A DNA stretch of 64,000 nucleotides. Source: Candidatus Poribacteria bacterium WGA-3G (GTDB lineage: Bacteria; Poribacteria; WGA-4E; WGA-3G). The notes below the pieces were generated by a model. That model had not been told where the DNA came from and did no database searches. It saw nothing but the letters and a program-made list of their open reading frames with translations. The stretch covers positions 1 through 64,000 of the forward strand of contig ASZN01000021.1 of the NCBI GenBank assembly GCA_000406005.1, in the 5' to 3' direction. Shown here one piece after another: positions 15,440-25,213 of this stretch. Position 1 is the first letter of the stretch, and the number at the start of each line of letters is the position of its first letter. The translations under genes and the position numbers were made by a program.

Positions 15440-17560
15440 TTGCTAAAAAATATGTTTACGCGATCCAATTGGACTTGGACATTCAGTTTGCGTTTTATCT
15501 GTCTGCTTATAGGACTTACTTGGACCCCTCACGACGTTTTCGCTATGCGTGGGTTCACAGCAGAAAATGCGATTACGCAAAAACGGTATGAGACTGAATT
15601 TAAAGAACGTCTCTCAGTCGAAAGGAGTCGCCGTAAGTTACGTTACTTAACGGAAGAACCGCATCTCGCTGGCACCGAAAATAGCCGTAAAGTCGTGGAA
15701 TACCTGCGTTCCGAATTTGAGAGCTACGGATTACAGGTTCAGGTCTATGAATACCACGTCTATCTCCCCTATCCGCTTGAGGTGCATGTAGAACTCGTCT
15801 CACCGACACAACATCTCGCTGTTAGTAAAGAATCGGGTTGGGAATGGGACAAAGATTCTTACGAGACGGATATTGTTCCCGGATACAACGCCTACTCACC
15901 CGACGGTGATGTGACGGCAGAGCTCGTTTATGTCAACAGAGGGTTGCCCGAAGATTACGAAATCCTCAATGCGCGTGGTGTTTCAGTGGAAGGGAAAATC
16001 TGTATTGCCCGTTATGGTGGCAGTTACCGTGGTGTGAAGGCAAAAGTTGCAGGCGATAACGGTGCCGTCGCGTTGATCCTCTACTCTGATCCGAAAGATG
16101 ACGGATATATCCGCGGCGATGTCTATCCACGGGGGCCCTGGCGTTCAGCGGATGCGATCCAACGTGGCACGGTGAAATATATATTTCAACACGCCAGTGA
16201 CCCGCTGACCCCAGGCTGGGCGGCTACCAAAGATGCTCAGAGAATACCGATCGCTGAAGCCACCGATTTACCCGAAATTCCTGTCGTTCCGATCGCCTAT
16301 CGAGATGCCGAACCCTTTCTCAAAGCACTCGCAGGTTCTAATGTGCCATCGGAGTGGCAAGGCGGTTTACCTTTCACTTATCACATCGGACCGGGACCCG
16401 CGAAAGTCCACATTAAAGTCCGTTGCGAACACAGCACCCGTCCGATTTACAACGTCATCGCAAAGTTAGTAGGGACGGAATACCCTGATGAATGGGTAAT
16501 CTTAGGGAACCATCACGATGCTTGGGTTTACGGCGCAGCGGATCCAGGAAGCGGTACAACCGCTCTCTTAGAGGTCGCCGAATCTTTAGGCGAACTCGCC
16601 GAAGAAGGTGTCCGTCCGAAGCGGACAATCGTTTTCGCGTCGTGGGACGCTGAAGAATTCGGTATCCTCGGTTCCACAGAGTGGGTCGAAGACCTAAAAA
16701 CGGAACTCCAAGAGAAAACCGTCGCTTATCTTAATGTAGATATTGCTGCAACGGGTGGACGCTTCTATGTCAGCGCGACGCCGTCGCTACGAGAATTAAT
16801 CCGAGATGTAACCGAGAACGTCATTGATCCGAGGACGCTAAAACCGGTTTATGAGAATTGGAAAACGAAACAAGCGCGCGAAATACCACAGATCGGGAAC
16901 CTCGGAAGTGGTTCAGACCATTCCCCCTTTGTTGGGCATGCCGGGATTTCAGCTGTCAGTATGGGGTTCGGTGGCCCTTACGGTGTCTACCATGCGATGC
17001 AAGATAACTTCTACTGGATGGAACATTTCGGTGATCCGACGTTTCAGTATCAAGTGGCGATGTCCAAAATTTGGGGAACGCTTGCTTTACAACTCGCCAA
17101 TGCCGATATTCTACCCTTTGATTATGAAACTTACGCAACAGACCTCATGGTCCCTGTGAAGTTGTTGCAGAATTCGGGTTCCGAAAGCAAGATCGCCAGA
17201 GAGGTTAAAGCGTTAGATGCGTTACTTACCGAGTGGCAGCAGGCTGCATCTCTATTGAACCGGGAACTTACGCGTTATCTTGATTCGCGTAGTTTTTCTG
17301 AAATCTCGGAGATAAACCGACGACTGTATCAATTAGAGCGGAAGTTAATCGATGAGGACGGTTTGCCGTCGCGCCCATGGTTTAAGCATCTTATCTATGC
17401 ACCCGGGCTTAATACAGGCTATGCAGCGGTCGTTTTTCCCGGCGTTTTGGACGCTATTGCGCAAGACGACAGTGGACAAGTCCGGGCAGAAGTCGATAGG
17501 CTGAGTACAGCATTCAAACGCATGATTCAAGAAATTAATGCAATCCGAGAAATGTTGTGA
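15440..17560 (+). CDS. Secreted M28 metallopeptidase, glutamate carboxypeptidase II-like
   Basis: A 706-residue zinc exopeptidase resembling the GCPII/transferrin-receptor architecture. It has an N-terminal hydrophobic segment (about 10-33), a PA-type inserted domain (about 110-320), the catalytic M28 domain (about 335-560) and a C-terminal helical dimerisation-like domain (about 580-706). Metal and catalytic residues are visible: NHHDAW near 357, ADPGSG near 367, DAEEFG near 404, LNVDIA near 432 and YHAMQDN near 517. It likely degrades peptides outside the cytoplasm. Start is uncertain: TTG 15440, ATG 15452, or ATT 15434, which best fits the spacing of GAGGTG. Confidence 0.88.
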   Translation: MLKNMFTRSNWTWTFSLRFICLLIGLTWTPHDVFAMRGFTAENAITQKRYETEFKERLSVERSRRKLRYLTEEPHLAGTENSRKVVEYLRSEFESYGLQVQVYEYHVYLPYPLEVHVELVSPTQHLAVSKESGWEWDKDSYETDIVPGYNAYSPDGDVTAELVYVNRGLPEDYEILNARGVSVEGKICIARYGGSYRGVKAKVAGDNGAVALILYSDPKDDGYIRGDVYPRGPWRSADAIQRGTVKYIFQHASDPLTPGWAATKDAQRIPIAEATDLPEIPVVPIAYRDAEPFLKALAGSNVPSEWQGGLPFTYHIGPGPAKVHIKVRCEHSTRPIYNVIAKLVGTEYPDEWVILGNHHDAWVYGAADPGSGTTALLEVAESLGELAEEGVRPKRTIVFASWDAEEFGILGSTEWVEDLKTELQEKTVAYLNVDIAATGGRFYVSATPSLRELIRDVTENVIDPRTLKPVYENWKTKQAREIPQIGNLGSGSDHSPFVGHAGISAVSMGFGGPYGVYHAMQDNFYWMEHFGDPTFQYQVAMSKIWGTLALQLANADILPFDYETYATDLMVPVKLLQNSGSESKIAREVKALDALLTEWQQAASLLNRELTRYLDSRSFSEISEINRRLYQLERKLIDEDGLPSRPWFKHLIYAPGLNTGYAAVVFPGVLDAIAQDDSGQVRAEVDRLSTAFKRMIQEINAIREML

Positions 17561-17623
17561 TACGACGAGACGGTGCCCATGACAAGCGGAGTTTGTTACC
17601 CGCGTTCTCCATTGCACTCCATT

Positions 17624-17775
17624 GCAGGCGGGGTTTGATGAAGTTTGAAAAAATATTTCGGTAATTGACGGGCAATGAATTGCCCTACTACAAACGGGCA
17701 GGTTCGTAGTAGTGCGATTCATCGCACGTTCCGATATTACCGAATTAATAAATCAATTTTCATTAACCCCGCCTG
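17624..17775. repeat. Nested palindromic repeat element
   Basis: Outer arms GCAGGCGGGGTT (17624) and AACCCCGCCTG (17765) enclose inner arms CGGTAAT and ATTACCG, plus two small hairpins (GGGCAATGAATTGCCC and GTGCGATTCATCGCAC). No ORF or TSD seen. Confidence 0.65.
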
Positions 17776-17786
17776 TGTTATCCAAG

Positions 17787-18836
17787 TTACTGCATCGAAA
17801 AGACAACGCCTAACGCTTCATTTGGCGTTTGAATCAATTTCTCACACGCCTCTGAGGCTTGATCAATCGGCACAACATCTGTAATCAACGGTTGCACCTG
17901 AACCTTGCCTTCCGACATCAGTCGCAGCGATAACGCTAAGTTCCGCTGTGTCGGCCACGGGACGAACACCGGCGGGTAATCCGCACCATGCTCATAAGCC
18001 TCATCGTGGTAGCCGGGTCCAGTGCGCGCCGCGCTGATAACATCCACATTACCAAGTCCGGCTGCGAAACCGTGCGTTATGCTTGCACCACCGACGATGA
18101 CAATACGACCCATCTTGTGTGTATCAGGTGCCGTTTTCAACGTCGCTCGAATCTGTTGGAACGCACTCGTCGCATCGCCACCGAAAGCGATAATCCCGCA
18201 ATCCATGCCGTAACCGTCCGTGAATTCTTGTGCAATAGGAATCGGATCCGTCTCCGAAACGTTCACCGCACGATGTATGCCAGCGTTCCCTGCGATACCT
18301 ATCCGCAACGGCAACCGGTCTAACCCCATAACATAAGCACCCGCGGTTTTCGCTATCTGGCATGCAAATTGACCGACGATACCCAACCCCGCAACGACGA
18401 CGTTTTCACCGATACGGATACGTCCGCGTTGCACGGCGTGCAACGCCGTCGCCGCAAGATGAACAGATGCCGCTTCCTTGTACGCGACATCATCCGGAAT
18501 CTTCGCACACAGGTTGTGCGGTATACACGCCGACGTAGCATGAAGCGCGTAACCACCCCCCATACCAGCCACCCGATCGCCAATCTCAAATTCATCGCAA
18601 TCGCCTTCCATGCCAACGACGACACCGGCGTTCGTATACCCAAACGGACGCTGTCGCGCTTGGGAACCTGGATTCTCGCGTCGTCGCTTGACACCGCCAA
18701 GTTCCGTGCCGGGGCTTACCATCGACGCGTGAACCTCAACCAAGAGCTGTCCCGATTTCGGCGCAGGTGTCTCCTGCTCCTCCGTCGAGATACGTCCCGC
18801 TTCATTTATCACCACAACTTTTCTCGTTTTACTCAT
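17787..18836 (-). CDS. Zinc-type MDR alcohol dehydrogenase-like oxidoreductase
   Basis: A 349-residue medium-chain dehydrogenase/reductase. The N-terminal catalytic domain has GQLLVEVHASMVSPGTELGG instead of the usual CxxCH-type structural-zinc set, so it may be zinc-free like BchC-type enzymes. The Rossmann NAD(P) site appears as VVAGLGIVGQFACQIAKTAG (about residues 145-165). Substrate unknown. It is followed on the same strand (upstream direction) by a PhyH dioxygenase 18 nt away. SD AGAGAGGAC precedes ATG 18836. Confidence 0.8.
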   Translation of the reverse strand: MSKTRKVVVINEAGRISTEEQETPAPKSGQLLVEVHASMVSPGTELGGVKRRRENPGSQARQRPFGYTNAGVVVGMEGDCDEFEIGDRVAGMGGGYALHATSACIPHNLCAKIPDDVAYKEAASVHLAATALHAVQRGRIRIGENVVVAGLGIVGQFACQIAKTAGAYVMGLDRLPLRIGIAGNAGIHRAVNVSETDPIPIAQEFTDGYGMDCGIIAFGGDATSAFQQIRATLKTAPDTHKMGRIVIVGGASITHGFAAGLGNVDVISAARTGPGYHDEAYEHGADYPPVFVPWPTQRNLALSLRLMSEGKVQVQPLITDVVPIDQASEACEKLIQTPNEALGVVFSMQ

Positions 18837-18854
18837 AAACAGTCCTCTCTGATT

Positions 18855-19823
18855 TTAATTTCGGTATGGTTCCAGATCAATCCCAGGATATGCCTGCGCA
18901 AGACGAGCAAGGGCCTCCGATGTATAATACGCATCCCCAGGGGCAGGCCACCCTAAAACGCGGCGCACAGCAGGTGTCGTTTGCGTGACAAATTTCACGT
19001 AGTTTGGACTACTCCACCCCGGCACTGGGCGCGTCGTTTTGCACCAATCGTCATTGTCGGCACGATGAAAGTGATACCCCATCCACCCGCGTTGTCTACG
19101 CTTGTTCTCAAACGGTTGCGCCGCGTGAACCAAGTAACTCGAACGGAATGAAACACTCCCCGCTTTCGCCGTAAGCGGAACCGGCTCCGCAAGTGCTCCT
19201 TTAAACTCACGCAGATCAGGAATCCCCATTCCGCCTGCTCTCCCCGGATACTTTGCCCATATCTTATCCAACTGGTTCTGCGAGCCTGGACAGACGAGCA
19301 TCGGTGCACCGTCCAATTCAATGTCATGTGGGAAGATAGCGGTCAAAATATAGCCATAACGTTGCCAATCCGGGTGCGGTGGCAAGGGTGAGTTCGTCGC
19401 ATTGTCGATGTGGTAACCCTGCCACGGATGTTCACTATGACGGCTATCGGTGAGTCCCTCTCGGAAGAATATTTGTCCATAGCCGAGTCGAATTTCTTCC
19501 GTGCCTAACAGCTGCTGTGCAATCGCCAGATATGACTCGTTCTCAATGAGTTTATCGACTGCTTCCAAGCCTGTCGGAAAATGAGTCGCCTTACCAAAGG
19601 GCCCCGCGAGTCGTTGCATATCGCTGTTCTTCTGGTACGCATTTTTTAACGCTTCCGGTTGCGACTCCCATTTCGCTCGATATTCAGCATAAGTCAATCC
19701 ATCGTAGGCATTTCGTTCAATCTCTTCGAGCGCGGGTACAATTGCTTCCGGTGAAAACACGTCGGGTACCACGATGATTCCATCGCGTTTCCATGTTGTT
19801 AGTTGTTCGGTCGTCAGTTCCAT
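18855..19823 (-). CDS. Phytanoyl-CoA dioxygenase family protein
   Basis: 322 residues, a second PhyH-like Fe(II)/2-oxoglutarate oxygenase. Iron ligands: HID in GYHIDNATNS and the distal His in SYLVHAAQPFENK, with a basic segment KRRQRGWMGYHFHRAD that likely holds the 2-oxoglutarate Arg. I place the start at ATG 19823, preceded by GGAGGTAACCTC; an upstream ATG at 19874 would overlap the RmlB-like gene. It is longer than the other two PhyH genes and diverges from them, so it is unlikely to be a recent duplicate. Operon-like with the MDR gene downstream and RmlB-like gene upstream (4-nt gap). Confidence 0.87.
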   Translation of the reverse strand: MELTTEQLTTWKRDGIIVVPDVFSPEAIVPALEEIERNAYDGLTYAEYRAKWESQPEALKNAYQKNSDMQRLAGPFGKATHFPTGLEAVDKLIENESYLAIAQQLLGTEEIRLGYGQIFFREGLTDSRHSEHPWQGYHIDNATNSPLPPHPDWQRYGYILTAIFPHDIELDGAPMLVCPGSQNQLDKIWAKYPGRAGGMGIPDLREFKGALAEPVPLTAKAGSVSFRSSYLVHAAQPFENKRRQRGWMGYHFHRADNDDWCKTTRPVPGWSSPNYVKFVTQTTPAVRRVLGWPAPGDAYYTSEALARLAQAYPGIDLEPYRN

Positions 19824-19827
19824 GAGG

Positions 19828-20862
19828 TTACCTCCGTGTGAACATTTCCCATTTATCCTCTTGAACGACTTCACTATCCGCTTTCTGTTGAATCGTCTGC
19901 CACCATTCCCGGTTCTCTACATACCACTGAATCGTCTCGCGCATGCCGTCTTCAAATGGAATCGTCGGTTCCCATCCGACATCACGGGTAATTTTCCCCG
20001 AGTCCAATAGGTACCGACAATCGTGTCCGGGTCTATCGGGCACATACGTTTTCAGACGCTGCGGTTTGCCGAGAACCGATAAAATAAAATCGCTAATCTC
20101 CTCAATGCTCTTCTCTACGCCGCTTCCGACGTTGTAGGTTTCACCGATTTTGCCACGCTGAATTACCGCTGCGACTGCCCTACAGTGGTCCTCAACGTGT
20201 AGCCATTCGCGACGGTTATGGCTGCTCCGATAGAGTGTTAACGGCAAATCTTGGATCGCATTCGTCGTGAACAGTGGAATAAGCTTTTCTGGATGCTGGT
20301 AGGGACCGTAGTTGTTCGCACAATTAGAGATCGTTATCGGCATGTTGAAACTATGAAAATAGGCGTTCACGAGATGGTCAGCCGCCGCTTTAGAAGCGTT
20401 ATACGGCGTTTGCGGACGATACGGCGAGCATTCATTAAAAGTATCCGGTGAATCCAACGGAAGCTCACCATAAACCTCACACGTAGAGATATGATGAAAC
20501 CGTTGCACATCGAACTGTCTCGCGGCGTCCAACAACACCTGCGTCCCCATCACATTCGTCTCAACAAAACGCCGAGGATGTAGAATCGCACGACTGTTAT
20601 GAGACTCCGCAGCGAAATTGACAATCACATCCGGTGCCTCTTTCTTAAAGACATCTTCTACAAACACCGAGTCCATAATATCGCCACGGACGAACTTATA
20701 ACGTTCGCGGTAACGTTCCGCTATATCCGTCAGATTCGTGATATTGCCAGCGTACGTCAGTAGGTCGAGGTTAACAATGGCATCGTCTGAATAGTGCCGC
20801 AGCCAATATCGGATAAAGTTGGTACCGATAAAGCCAGCACCACCAGTGACCAGCAACTTCAT
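19828..20862 (-). CDS. dTDP-glucose 4,6-dehydratase-like protein
   Basis: A 344-residue extended SDR of the RmlB family, which makes the 4-keto-6-deoxy sugar nucleotide for rhamnose-type sugars. NAD site GGAGFIG is at residues 7-13; the YxxxK pair is in YNASKAA; NCANNYGPYQHPEKLIPL matches RmlB. Unusual: the catalytic triad region reads STCEVYG instead of STDEVYG, and AAESHNSRAI replaces AAESHVDRSI. The loss of the Asp suggests altered activity or a related NDP-sugar substrate. No rmlA, C or D genes are adjacent. ATG 20862 has GGAGG about 11 nt upstream. Confidence 0.8.
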   Translation of the reverse strand: MKLLVTGGAGFIGTNFIRYWLRHYSDDAIVNLDLLTYAGNITNLTDIAERYRERYKFVRGDIMDSVFVEDVFKKEAPDVIVNFAAESHNSRAILHPRRFVETNVMGTQVLLDAARQFDVQRFHHISTCEVYGELPLDSPDTFNECSPYRPQTPYNASKAAADHLVNAYFHSFNMPITISNCANNYGPYQHPEKLIPLFTTNAIQDLPLTLYRSSHNRREWLHVEDHCRAVAAVIQRGKIGETYNVGSGVEKSIEEISDFILSVLGKPQRLKTYVPDRPGHDCRYLLDSGKITRDVGWEPTIPFEDGMRETIQWYVENREWWQTIQQKADSEVVQEDKWEMFTRR

Positions 20863-21046
20863 TAATTAAGAATTTCCTCCTGCAAGGTCGGATGAATTTC
20901 CCGTTAGGGTAATTGACCCCGAGATGCTTCCATTTCTCTATTCGCGGTTATCCATCAAAGCAATAACCATATCTTATCAGAAATAGTCCTCGCCTGTCAA
21001 TCCAAATTCGCTCTGGAATCGGAGATTGCGATAAAAGAAATAAGTG

Positions 21047-21076
21047 TTGACAAATAGTCATAAAATATTGTAAAAT
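21047..21076 (+). promoter_or_regulatory. Sigma-70 promoter for aldo/keto reductase operon
   Basis: TTGACA (21047-21052), 18-nt spacer, TAAAAT (21071-21076), followed 70 nt later by the ATG at 21147. The rest of 20863-21146 shows nothing else. Confidence 0.6.
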
Positions 21077-21146
21077 AATAAGTAAATTCAAATCGTGCTA
21101 CGCTTTGTAGGAGGGGTTGTAACCCCGATCCACCGAGAAAAAAACA

Positions 21147-22085
21147 ATGCGCCAACGCAAATTAGGAAACACAGGACTTATCGTCTCCGAAATCGGCATG
21201 GGAACATGGGAACTTGGAGGACGTGAATGGGGAGACATCGGCGAAACCGATGCCATTGATCTCCTCCGATACGCCTTTGAAAACGGTGTCACCTATTACG
21301 ATACAGCAGACCAATACGGCGGTGGACGCGCAGAACAGCTGCTCGGTGAGGCTTTCTCAGCACTCGGTGACAGAGTCGTCATCGCCACGAAACTCGGCTA
21401 TGAATTAGATTCCGACGGTTGGATTTCCCACGGATGGGAACGTCCGTCTTTCAACGCTTCACCCGACTATATCCGGTCGGCAGTTGAAGGCAGCCTCACA
21501 CGGTTAAAACGAGATGTCATAGACATCTACCAATTCCATGGACCACCACCGGCATCCGAATGGGACGACGCGTTTGGAACGATGGAAACTCTCAAATCCG
21601 AAGGCAAAATCCGATTTTACGGGATGGGGCTCGGCAGCGAGGCAGAGGCATTAAAAGCGATAACAGAAACCGGTATCTCTTCACTGATGCTCACCTATAA
21701 TATCCTCACACAAGACATGGCGACACCAGTGATGGAGACCGCCACTGAAAACGGCATCGCTGTTGCCGTCCGGCAACCGTTGTCCTCAGGTTTACTCTCC
21801 GGACACCTCCGACCCGATACTACTTTCGCAGAAAACGATTATCGGAAAACCTGGAACCGCGAGAAATACCTCGCCGATCTGGAGCGCGTCGAACAGGTGA
21901 AATCCATCGTTGGGAATACCGCGCGAAACCTGCCACAAGCCGCACTCAAATTCATCTTGGCGCACCCCGCAGTCTCTTGTGTCGTACCGGGGATGATGAC
22001 ACCCGCACAAGTTGATGACGGTGTAGCAACTTCCGACGCGCCGCCCTTGCCCAACACCGTCCTAAACCAACTACGAGACACCTAA
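21147..22085 (+). CDS. Aldo/keto reductase
   Basis: A 312-residue NADPH-dependent aldo/keto reductase. The catalytic Asp-Tyr pair is visible in YYDTADQYG near residue 50, Lys in VVIATKLGYE near 80 and His in IDIYQFHGPPP near 130. Family members reduce aldehydes, ketones and sugars. It is followed after 10 nt by a small thiamine-binding-type gene, so they probably share a transcript starting at the promoter at 21047. Substrate unknown. Confidence 0.87.
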   Translation: MRQRKLGNTGLIVSEIGMGTWELGGREWGDIGETDAIDLLRYAFENGVTYYDTADQYGGGRAEQLLGEAFSALGDRVVIATKLGYELDSDGWISHGWERPSFNASPDYIRSAVEGSLTRLKRDVIDIYQFHGPPPASEWDDAFGTMETLKSEGKIRFYGMGLGSEAEALKAITETGISSLMLTYNILTQDMATPVMETATENGIAVAVRQPLSSGLLSGHLRPDTTFAENDYRKTWNREKYLADLERVEQVKSIVGNTARNLPQAALKFILAHPAVSCVVPGMMTPAQVDDGVATSDAPPLPNTVLNQLRDT

Positions 22086-22095
22086 GGGAAAATCT

Positions 22096-22401
22096 ATGAA
22101 AGTGATTGCGGATCTCTGCGTCGTCCCGATGGGGGTCGGTGTGTCGGTCTCAAAATACGTCACGGCGTGCGAACAGGTGCTAAAAGCGGCAGGGTTGGAA
22201 ACCAAATTGCACGCCTACGGCACTAATATCGAAGGCGATTGGGACACCGTGTTCGCAGCGATACGGCGGTGCCATGAAGTCGTCCACGAGATGGGGGCAC
22301 CTCGAATCACAACAACACTCAAATTCGGTACCCGGACAGACAGAACACAAACGATGGAAGAAAAGGTTACCAGCGTCGAAAAACAGTTAAAAAACACATA
22401 G
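22096..22401 (+). CDS. MTH1187/YkoF-type thiamine-binding family protein
   Basis: A 101-residue protein of the DUF77 (MTH1187/YkoF-like) family, which forms ferredoxin-like oligomers that bind thiamine or related ligands. Recognisable are VIADLCVVPMGVGVSVSKYV at the N-terminus, LHAYGTNIEGDWDTVFAAI in the middle, and TTLKFGTRTDR. Ligand cannot be set from sequence. It is the second gene of the aldo/keto reductase unit. Its stop falls within the adjacent inverted-repeat element. Confidence 0.8.
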   Translation: MKVIADLCVVPMGVGVSVSKYVTACEQVLKAAGLETKLHAYGTNIEGDWDTVFAAIRRCHEVVHEMGAPRITTTLKFGTRTDRTQTMEEKVTSVEKQLKNT

Positions 22402-22540
22402 AACTTACGCAGCCCCCTTTGCAGGGTTTTTGCTTGGGTGTTTCTTCAGGGTTTGAAACCCCGACTATGATCGAAACGTCAACCCCCTTGCAGGCGGGGT
22501 TTCAAACCCCGTTTACGATAGAAAAAATGCGTAAACCCTA
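22399..22540. repeat. Inverted-repeat element, degenerate copy
   Basis: Termini TAGAACTTACGCA (22399) and TGCGTAAACCCTA (22528) are imperfect versions of the TAGGACTTACGCA ends. Inside are two GGGTTT/AAACCCC palindromes. The left end overlaps the previous stop codon. Confidence 0.7.
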
Positions 22541-22577
22541 ACAAAAAGCAATTATATAAAGAGGTTACACACTTCAA

Positions 22578-23879
22578 ATGTACAAAAAACTTTTACGCAT
22601 AGGATTGGCATGTCTGATAAGTTTTCTTATCGTGTCGAACACCAGCCATGCCCAAGAACGTATTACCGGTCCGTGGCTCTGGATGATCGCTCTCACCGAA
22701 CTCAACGAAGGCGGACAGGCTTCTACTGACATCGATTCTCTTGATGAAGCCAGTAAAGGCAGAACCACCGAAGAACACGTCGCAGAAAACGGTGCAAACG
22801 AAGGCGATGAAGTCAGCGGTTATAGATGGACCCCCGGTGAACTCCCAGCAGACGGCAACATCAATACCTTGCTCGTTGATATTGGAATGACAGACATTGC
22901 CGATTTTAACGATGTCACATCTTATGCCATTATCATCATCGAATCCGACGAAGAGCAACGTAATGTTAAAATGGGTGTCAGCAGCGATGACTCTATTAAA
23001 GTCTGGCTCAACGGTGAAGTCGTCCATAAAAACGCGGTCAATCGCGGACGCGGCGGTGCCAATGAATTTCAAGATGAATTCCAAGTTAACCTCAAAGAAG
23101 GTGCGAACCTTTTAATGGTCAAAGTCAGTGAGCGCGGCGGCGGATGGGGAATGAACGTCGGCATCGATGCCGATTTCGACCACAGTCTGAACTTCGATGA
23201 TTACGAACACGGCGAAGTAGACGCTAAGGGTGATCCGATTCCCGTACAAGAAACGGCATGGGGTGCAAACAGACGCATTACCGGTCCCTGGCTCTGGATG
23301 ATCGCACCCACCAAAGCCAATCAAGGCGGACAGGCTTCCACCGAGGTCGATTCGCTCGACGAAGCCAGTAATGGTAAAGTCACCGAAGAGGAAGTCGCAA
23401 AAAATGGCGCGAACGAAGGTGATGAAGTCGGCGATTATGAATGGACAATCGGCGAACTCCCAGCAGACGGCAACATCAACACAACAGTTGTATCGATAGG
23501 TATGACAAACGTCGCCGATTTTAACGATGTTACGTCCTACGCGCTGATTACGCTTAAAACCACCAAAGCACAGCGCGATGTTATCATGGGCGTTAACAGT
23601 GATGACTCTATCAAAGTCTGGCTCAACGGTGAAGTCGTCCATACAAACGCCGTAAATCGCGGACGCGGCAACGCAAACGCTTTCCAAGATACCTTCGAGG
23701 TTGACCTCGAACGCGGTAATAACATCTTAATGGTTAAAGTCAGTGAACGTGGCGGCGGATGGGGCATGTACGTCGGCATTGATGCAGATTTCGCACTCAG
23801 TAGTACGCCAGGACGCTTGTCCGTTGAACCTACAGGGAAATTTATAACGAAGTGGGGTGAACTAAAACGCACCCGCTAA
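22578..23879 (+). CDS. Secreted protein with two copies of a PA14-like repeated domain
   Basis: 433 residues: signal peptide (about 1-25, cleavage near NTSHA-QE), then two copies (about 27-215 and 230-415) of a domain starting with GPWLWMIAPT and passing through SSDDSIKVWLNGEVVH, NAVNRGRG and VSERGGGWGM. The SDDSIKVWLNGEVVH core resembles carbohydrate-binding or PA14-like domains of secreted planctomycete-type proteins, but I could not assign a family. No catalytic motif is seen. First of three neighbouring paralogues (22578, 24251, 25214) with five domains in all. Confidence 0.8.
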   Translation: MYKKLLRIGLACLISFLIVSNTSHAQERITGPWLWMIALTELNEGGQASTDIDSLDEASKGRTTEEHVAENGANEGDEVSGYRWTPGELPADGNINTLLVDIGMTDIADFNDVTSYAIIIIESDEEQRNVKMGVSSDDSIKVWLNGEVVHKNAVNRGRGGANEFQDEFQVNLKEGANLLMVKVSERGGGWGMNVGIDADFDHSLNFDDYEHGEVDAKGDPIPVQETAWGANRRITGPWLWMIAPTKANQGGQASTEVDSLDEASNGKVTEEEVAKNGANEGDEVGDYEWTIGELPADGNINTTVVSIGMTNVADFNDVTSYALITLKTTKAQRDVIMGVNSDDSIKVWLNGEVVHTNAVNRGRGNANAFQDTFEVDLERGNNILMVKVSERGGGWGMYVGIDADFALSSTPGRLSVEPTGKFITKWGELKRTR

Positions 23880-24056
23880 GGTAGGCACTTTCAACCAAAC
23901 AATTCAAAAATTCAATTTAATCGAAAAATATATTTGACTTTTTTGGTAACCTGTGCTAACCTATTACGTTGGTTGAATAGAAGGGACATAATGGCATAAT
24001 CATTTTGTCCTGCTCTCTCCAAAACGATAGTAAACAGAGACTATTTCTAAATTTCT

Positions 24057-24210
24057 CAGGACTTACGCATGCTGCTCTTTTGTAGCACGATGCACTTCGC
24101 ATCTGGGCGAGTACGCCGCAAAACTTCATAGTTTGTGTCACCAGAACGCTGTGTTTTCCGAAAATTCTCATCTAACAGAACGGACTGCAGTCAAAATTGC
24201 GTAAGTCCTA
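24057..24210. repeat. Inverted-repeat element with TAGGACTTACGCA-type ends
   Basis: Ends CAGGACTTACGCA (24057) and TGCGTAAGTCCTA (24198). The interior (GCTGCTCTTTTGTAGCA etc.) matches the copy at 31865 closely, defining a subfamily about 150 bp long. The remaining 23880-24056 and 24211-24250 hold a weak TTGACT box near 23935 and the SD of the next gene. Confidence 0.75.
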
Positions 24211-24250
24211 AATTTCTAACAAGCAACAAGAGGAGATTTCACGTAAATAA

Positions 24251-24952
24251 ATGTACAAAAAATTATGGCTCATAGGATTGACATGTCTAATCGGTCTTTC
24301 GTTTATAACGCATATCGCTGATGCCGAAACGCCCATCGCAGGACCGTGGCTCTGGATGATCGCACCCACTGAAGCCAACCAAGGTGGACAAGCCTCGACC
24401 GATATTGATTCGCTTGACGAGGAAAGTAAAGGCAAAGTCACAGAAGAAGATGTCGCAAAAAACGGTGCCAGAGAAGGCGATGAAGTCGGCGACTATGAAT
24501 GGACACCCGGCGAACTGCCAGCAGACGGCAACATTAACACCATGCTCGTCTCAATCAAGATGACAAAAGTCGCCGATTTTAACGATGTTACCTCTTACGC
24601 CCTTCTGATACTCGAATCCAGCAAAACACAGTCCAAGGTGACAATGGGTACCAGCAGCGATGACTCTATCAAAGTCTGGCTTAATGGTGAAGAGGTTCAT
24701 AAGAAGGCTGTGAACCGTGGTCGCGGCGGCACACCCGCAAATATCAATGGCTACCAAGATAGGTTCGAGGTGGACATCAAAAAAGGTGCCAACCTGTTGT
24801 TGGTCAAAGTCAGTGAGCGCGGCGGCGGATGGGGACAGTACGTCGGTATCGATGCCGATGTCGAACCCCACATAGATTTTGACGGGTTTCAACCCGTTGA
24901 ACCCGCTGGAAAATTAGCGACACAATGGGCAGAAATTAAGAACGCGCATTAG
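24251..24952 (+). CDS. Secreted single-domain paralogue of the repeated-domain family
   Basis: 233 residues: signal peptide (about 1-25, ending near THIADA-ET) and one repeated domain (about 27-210) with GPWLWMIAPTEANQGGQAST, SSDDSIKVWLNGEEVH and VSERGGGWGQYVGIDAD. It differs from the neighbours by an insert PANINGYQDRF in the latter half, shared with the first domain of 25214. ATG 24251 has AGGAG about 14 nt upstream. Function unknown. Confidence 0.78.
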   Translation: MYKKLWLIGLTCLIGLSFITHIADAETPIAGPWLWMIAPTEANQGGQASTDIDSLDEESKGKVTEEDVAKNGAREGDEVGDYEWTPGELPADGNINTMLVSIKMTKVADFNDVTSYALLILESSKTQSKVTMGTSSDDSIKVWLNGEEVHKKAVNRGRGGTPANINGYQDRFEVDIKKGANLLLVKVSERGGGWGQYVGIDADVEPHIDFDGFQPVEPAGKLATQWAEIKNAH

Positions 24953-25213
24953 TGCTGTCGTTTTCAATCCGAACATTTTCGTTACCTGTTTTCGGTGCTA
25001 TTCGATAGAGATATTTCACGTTGACTGGGCAACGAAAATTAAATTGTTCCAACCACCACTTTTTAATCTTGATTTAAATTGTGGTTATTTGTTAAACTAA
25101 TATCGAATAGTTGTTCATCCTTAATTTAAAAAGGCGTCAGAAACCATAACGCAATAGATGAGCACTGTTAAAGTTAAATGTTATTTTCTCAAAAAAATTA
25201 AACGGAGGATTTT

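Noticed and set aside
22593..23687. Minus-strand open frames opposite the repeated-domain proteins
   Set aside because: They arise from the repeats of the sense genes and repeat with them; no start signals.
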